From Bacteroidales bacterium (lineage in GTDB: Bacteria; Bacteroidota; Bacteroidia; Bacteroidales; Lentimicrobiaceae): a stretch of DNA of 64,000 bases. This document shows positions 61,307-64,000 of this stretch, in pieces (the stretch's first letter is position 1; every line of letters starts with the position of its first letter). The stretch lies in the NCBI GenBank assembly GCA_024636955.1, contig JAGXGB010000011.1:1-64000 (forward strand), read 5' to 3'. The translations under genes were made by a program, and so were the position numbers. A model generated the notes under the pieces. The model was not told the DNA's origin and did not search any database. It saw only the letters and a program-made list of their open reading frames with translations.

Positions 61307-63891
61307 TTATTATTAAACACAAGCCTTCCCTCCTGCTCATCAAGTACAATCACTTCATCTTTATTGACTTCTCCGCTAAGTATCTTCTTAGATAATTCGT
61401 TGAGTACGTTTCTCTGTATTACCCTTTTCACAGGGCGGGCTCCATAATGCGGATCAAAACCTTGCTTGCCTATAAGGTTAATAGCTTCAGGTGTAGCCGT
61501 GAATGCGATATCATTCTTTTCCAGCATTTCTGAGAGTGCGTCAATCTGTAACTTGACAATCATGTTAATCTCTTTCTCAGTAAGTGGCTTAAACATGATC
61601 AATTCATCAATCCTGTTAAGGAATTCAGGCCTTATTGTTTTGCGCAGCATCATCATAACCTGATCCTTTGTTTCATCAAATATCCTGTCCCTGTTAGTTT
61701 CATTCAACTCTTCCATCTTCTCATTGATATATTCTGAGCCAAGATTTGAAGTCATAATGATAATGGTATTTTTGAAATCGGCCGTTCTTCCTTTATTATC
61801 AGTTAGTCTGCCTTCATCCAGTACCTGAAGCAAAATATTAAACACGTCAGGATGAGCTTTCTCAATTTCATCGAGTAGTACTACTGAATAGGGCTTACGC
61901 CGTATTTTCTCAGTTAGCTGGCCTCCCTCATCATAGCCCACATAACCCGGAGGCGCGCCTATCAATCGTGAGACTGTGTGCCGCTCCTGATATTCTGACA
62001 TGTCAATCCTCACCATTGAACTCTCATCATTGAAAAGGAATTCAGCCAGTGCTTTTGCGAGTTCTGTTTTTCCAACACCTGTAGTTCCAAGGAAAATGAA
62101 AGAGCCTATGGGCCTTTTTGTATCCTGCAAACCAGCCCTGCTCCTTCTTATTGCATCTGACACTGCTTCAATAGCCTCATCCTGACCTACCACCCTCTTG
62201 TGAAGCTCATCTTCCAGGGTAAGTAGCTTTTCCCTTTCACTTTGAAGCATTCGGGTTACAGGTATGCCTGTCCAACGCGACACTATATCAGCAATTTCTT
62301 CAGCTCCAACTTCTTCTTTAATCAAAGCATTAGAGGTTTGCATCTCATTCAATTTCTCCTTAAGGGACTCAAGTTTCTGTTCAGCATCTTTTATCTTACC
62401 ATATCTAATCTCAGCTACTTTTCCATAATCGCCATCTCTTTCAGCCCTTTCAGCTTCAAACTTCAAATCTTCAATTTGCTTTTTCGTCGTCTGAAGTCCC
62501 TCAACAACTTCCTTCTCTGCCTGCCATTGTGCTGCTATGTTATTGCGCTCTTCAACTAAATTGGCAAGCTCGGCTGACAGGGTTTTCAATCTGTTTGCAT
62601 CTCCTTCCCTGGCAATACCAGCCTTTTCAATTTCCAGTTGCTTGATTCTTCTTTCCACCTGGTCAAGCTCTTCAGGCACTGAATTTATCTCAAGCCTTAG
62701 CTTAGCGGCGGCTTCATCAATCAGGTCAATGGCTTTATCAGGAAGAAACCGATCACTGATGTATCGTTGCGACAATTCCACAGAAGCAATTATAGCCTCA
62801 TCCTTTATTCTAACCTTGTGATGCGTTTCATATCTTTCCTTCAGTCCCCGGAGTATTGAGATAGCACTCAAAGTATCAGGCTCTTCAATCATCACAATTT
62901 GGAAACGCCTTTCAAGCGCTTTATCCTTTTCAAAATATTTCTGGTATTCATTCAGTGTAGTGGCACCTATGGCCCTCAACTCACCCCTTGCAAGTGCAGG
63001 CTTAAGTATATTTGCTGCATCCATGGCACCTTCACCTCCACCGGCACCTACCAACGTGTGTATCTCATCAATAAATAATACTACTTCACCATTTGATTCA
63101 ATTACCTCATGCACCACAGCTTTCAAACGCTCCTCAAATTCGCCTTTATATTTCGCACCGGCTATCAGCGATCCCATATCCAGTGAAAATATTAGCTTTG
63201 ATTTAAGTGTTTCTGGCACATCACCATTGATGATTCGGTGCGCAATACCCTCAGCAATAGCAGTTTTTCCAACACCCGGTTCACCAATAAGTATAGGGTT
63301 GTTCTTTGTCCTGCGGCTTAGGATCTGAAGCACCCTTCTTATCTCTTCATCCCTTCCGATAACAGGATCAAGCTTACCCGCCCTTGCCAGTTGATTGAGG
63401 TTCCGAGCATATTTATTAAGTGCATTCCAGTTTTCATCTGATGATGCTGAATTCACACCGGCACCTTTTCGCAGCTCCTTAATAGCCGCAATCAAATCAT
63501 TTTCATTGATACCATATTTCTTCAATAGATCTGAAACATCATCATTCGCTGAGAGTATACCAAGTAAAAGATGTTCAACTGAAACAAATTCATCATTCAT
63601 CTTCTTTGAATACCGCGATGCTTCCTGCAATGCCCTATTCGCCTTATTGCTCAAATATTGCTCTCCTCCGCCGGTAACTTTTGCAAAAGCCCCGGTCATC
63701 CTTTCCAGGCTTCTTTGCACATCATTAAGGTCGGCTTCAAATTTTCCGAGTAAATAAGGAGTCACATTCTCATCAGTTTCCAGTAGTCCTCTGAACAAAT
63801 GTGCGGTCTCAACTGCCTGGTTATTATTGGCTGATGCTATCTCCTGTGACTTCTGTATTGCTTTTTGTGTCTTTATAGTGAGGTTGTCCAT
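61279..63891 (-). CDS. clpB: ATP-dependent chaperone ClpB
   Basis: Two AAA+ modules GEPGVGKTAIAEG and GTTGVGKTELAKALAEF; YVGYDEGGQLTEKIRRKPYSVVLLDEIEKAHPDVFN. Confidence 0.98.
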   Translation of the reverse strand: MDNLTIKTQKAIQKSQEIASANNNQAVETAHLFRGLLETDENVTPYLLGKFEADLNDVQRSLERMTGAFAKVTGGGEQYLSNKANRALQEASRYSKKMNDEFVSVEHLLLGILSANDDVSDLLKKYGINENDLIAAIKELRKGAGVNSASSDENWNALNKYARNLNQLARAGKLDPVIGRDEEIRRVLQILSRRTKNNPILIGEPGVGKTAIAEGIAHRIINGDVPETLKSKLIFSLDMGSLIAGAKYKGEFEERLKAVVHEVIESNGEVVLFIDEIHTLVGAGGGEGAMDAANILKPALARGELRAIGATTLNEYQKYFEKDKALERRFQIVMIEEPDTLSAISILRGLKERYETHHKVRIKDEAIIASVELSQRYISDRFLPDKAIDLIDEAAAKLRLEINSVPEELDQVERRIKQLEIEKAGIAREGDANRLKTLSAELANLVEERNNIAAQWQAEKEVVEGLQTTKKQIEDLKFEAERAERDGDYGKVAEIRYGKIKDAEQKLESLKEKLNEMQTSNALIKEEVGAEEIADIVSRWTGIPVTRMLQSEREKLLTLEDELHKRVVGQDEAIEAVSDAIRRSRAGLQDTKRPIGSFIFLGTTGVGKTELAKALAEFLFNDESSMVRIDMSEYQERHTVSRLIGAPPGYVGYDEGGQLTEKIRRKPYSVVLLDEIEKAHPDVFNILLQVLDEGRLTDNKGRTADFKNTIIIMTSNLGSEYINEKMEELNETNRDRIFDETKDQVMMMLRKTIRPEFLNRIDELIMFKPLTEKEINMIVKLQIDALSEMLEKNDIAFTATPEAINLIGKQGFDPHYGARPVKRVIQRNVLNELSKKILSGEVNKDEVIVLDEQEGRLVFNNNYISSSNPN

Positions 63892-64000
63892 TTTATTGTC
63901 TTATATTGTAGTCAGGATATCATTATTCCTATCTTTTAATTTTGATACTTATCCAAATTGCTTGCCAACTCGTTTATTACAAAAAAGTTAAGTCATAATG

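Noticed and set aside
63395-63757. 120-aa and neighbouring ORFs antisense to clpB
   Set aside because: Several plus-strand ORFs mirror clpB; they reflect codon bias rather than genes.

Overview
The window looks like the chromosome of a Bacteroidota (Bacteroidales-like) bacterium. Supporting signs are SusC/SusD/SusE-type genes, Na+-NQR with ApbE, a T9SS-plug-like DUF5103 protein, ribosomal bTHX and TAnnTTTG-type -7 promoter elements. It is densely coded, mostly with housekeeping genes: SNF2 helicase (partial), fmt, HU, recQ, aroK, rlmD-like, alaS, folK, sppA, nifJ, nqrA-F, dnaX and clpB. It also has one tRNA-His and a CAZyme-free Sus-like nutrient uptake locus with a LacI regulator. I saw no phage, transposon or CRISPR. 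The most notable items are: (1) four unrelated-sequence intergenic tandem-repeat arrays whose periods are all multiples of 11 bp (22, 11, 22 and 44), which carry dyad symmetry, mostly start right after stop codons and decay away from a core; one of them folds into a multi-stem hairpin with a compensatory change; (2) an adjacent MurL-like/MurD2-like pair, suggesting an alternative peptidoglycan D-Glu pathway; (3) a CarH/LitR-like MerR-B12 regulator next to an ECF sigma factor, without carotenoid genes nearby; (4) a perfect 16-bp LacI-type operator palindrome between lacI and susC. All calls come from reading the sequence and the supplied ORF track; no searches were run.
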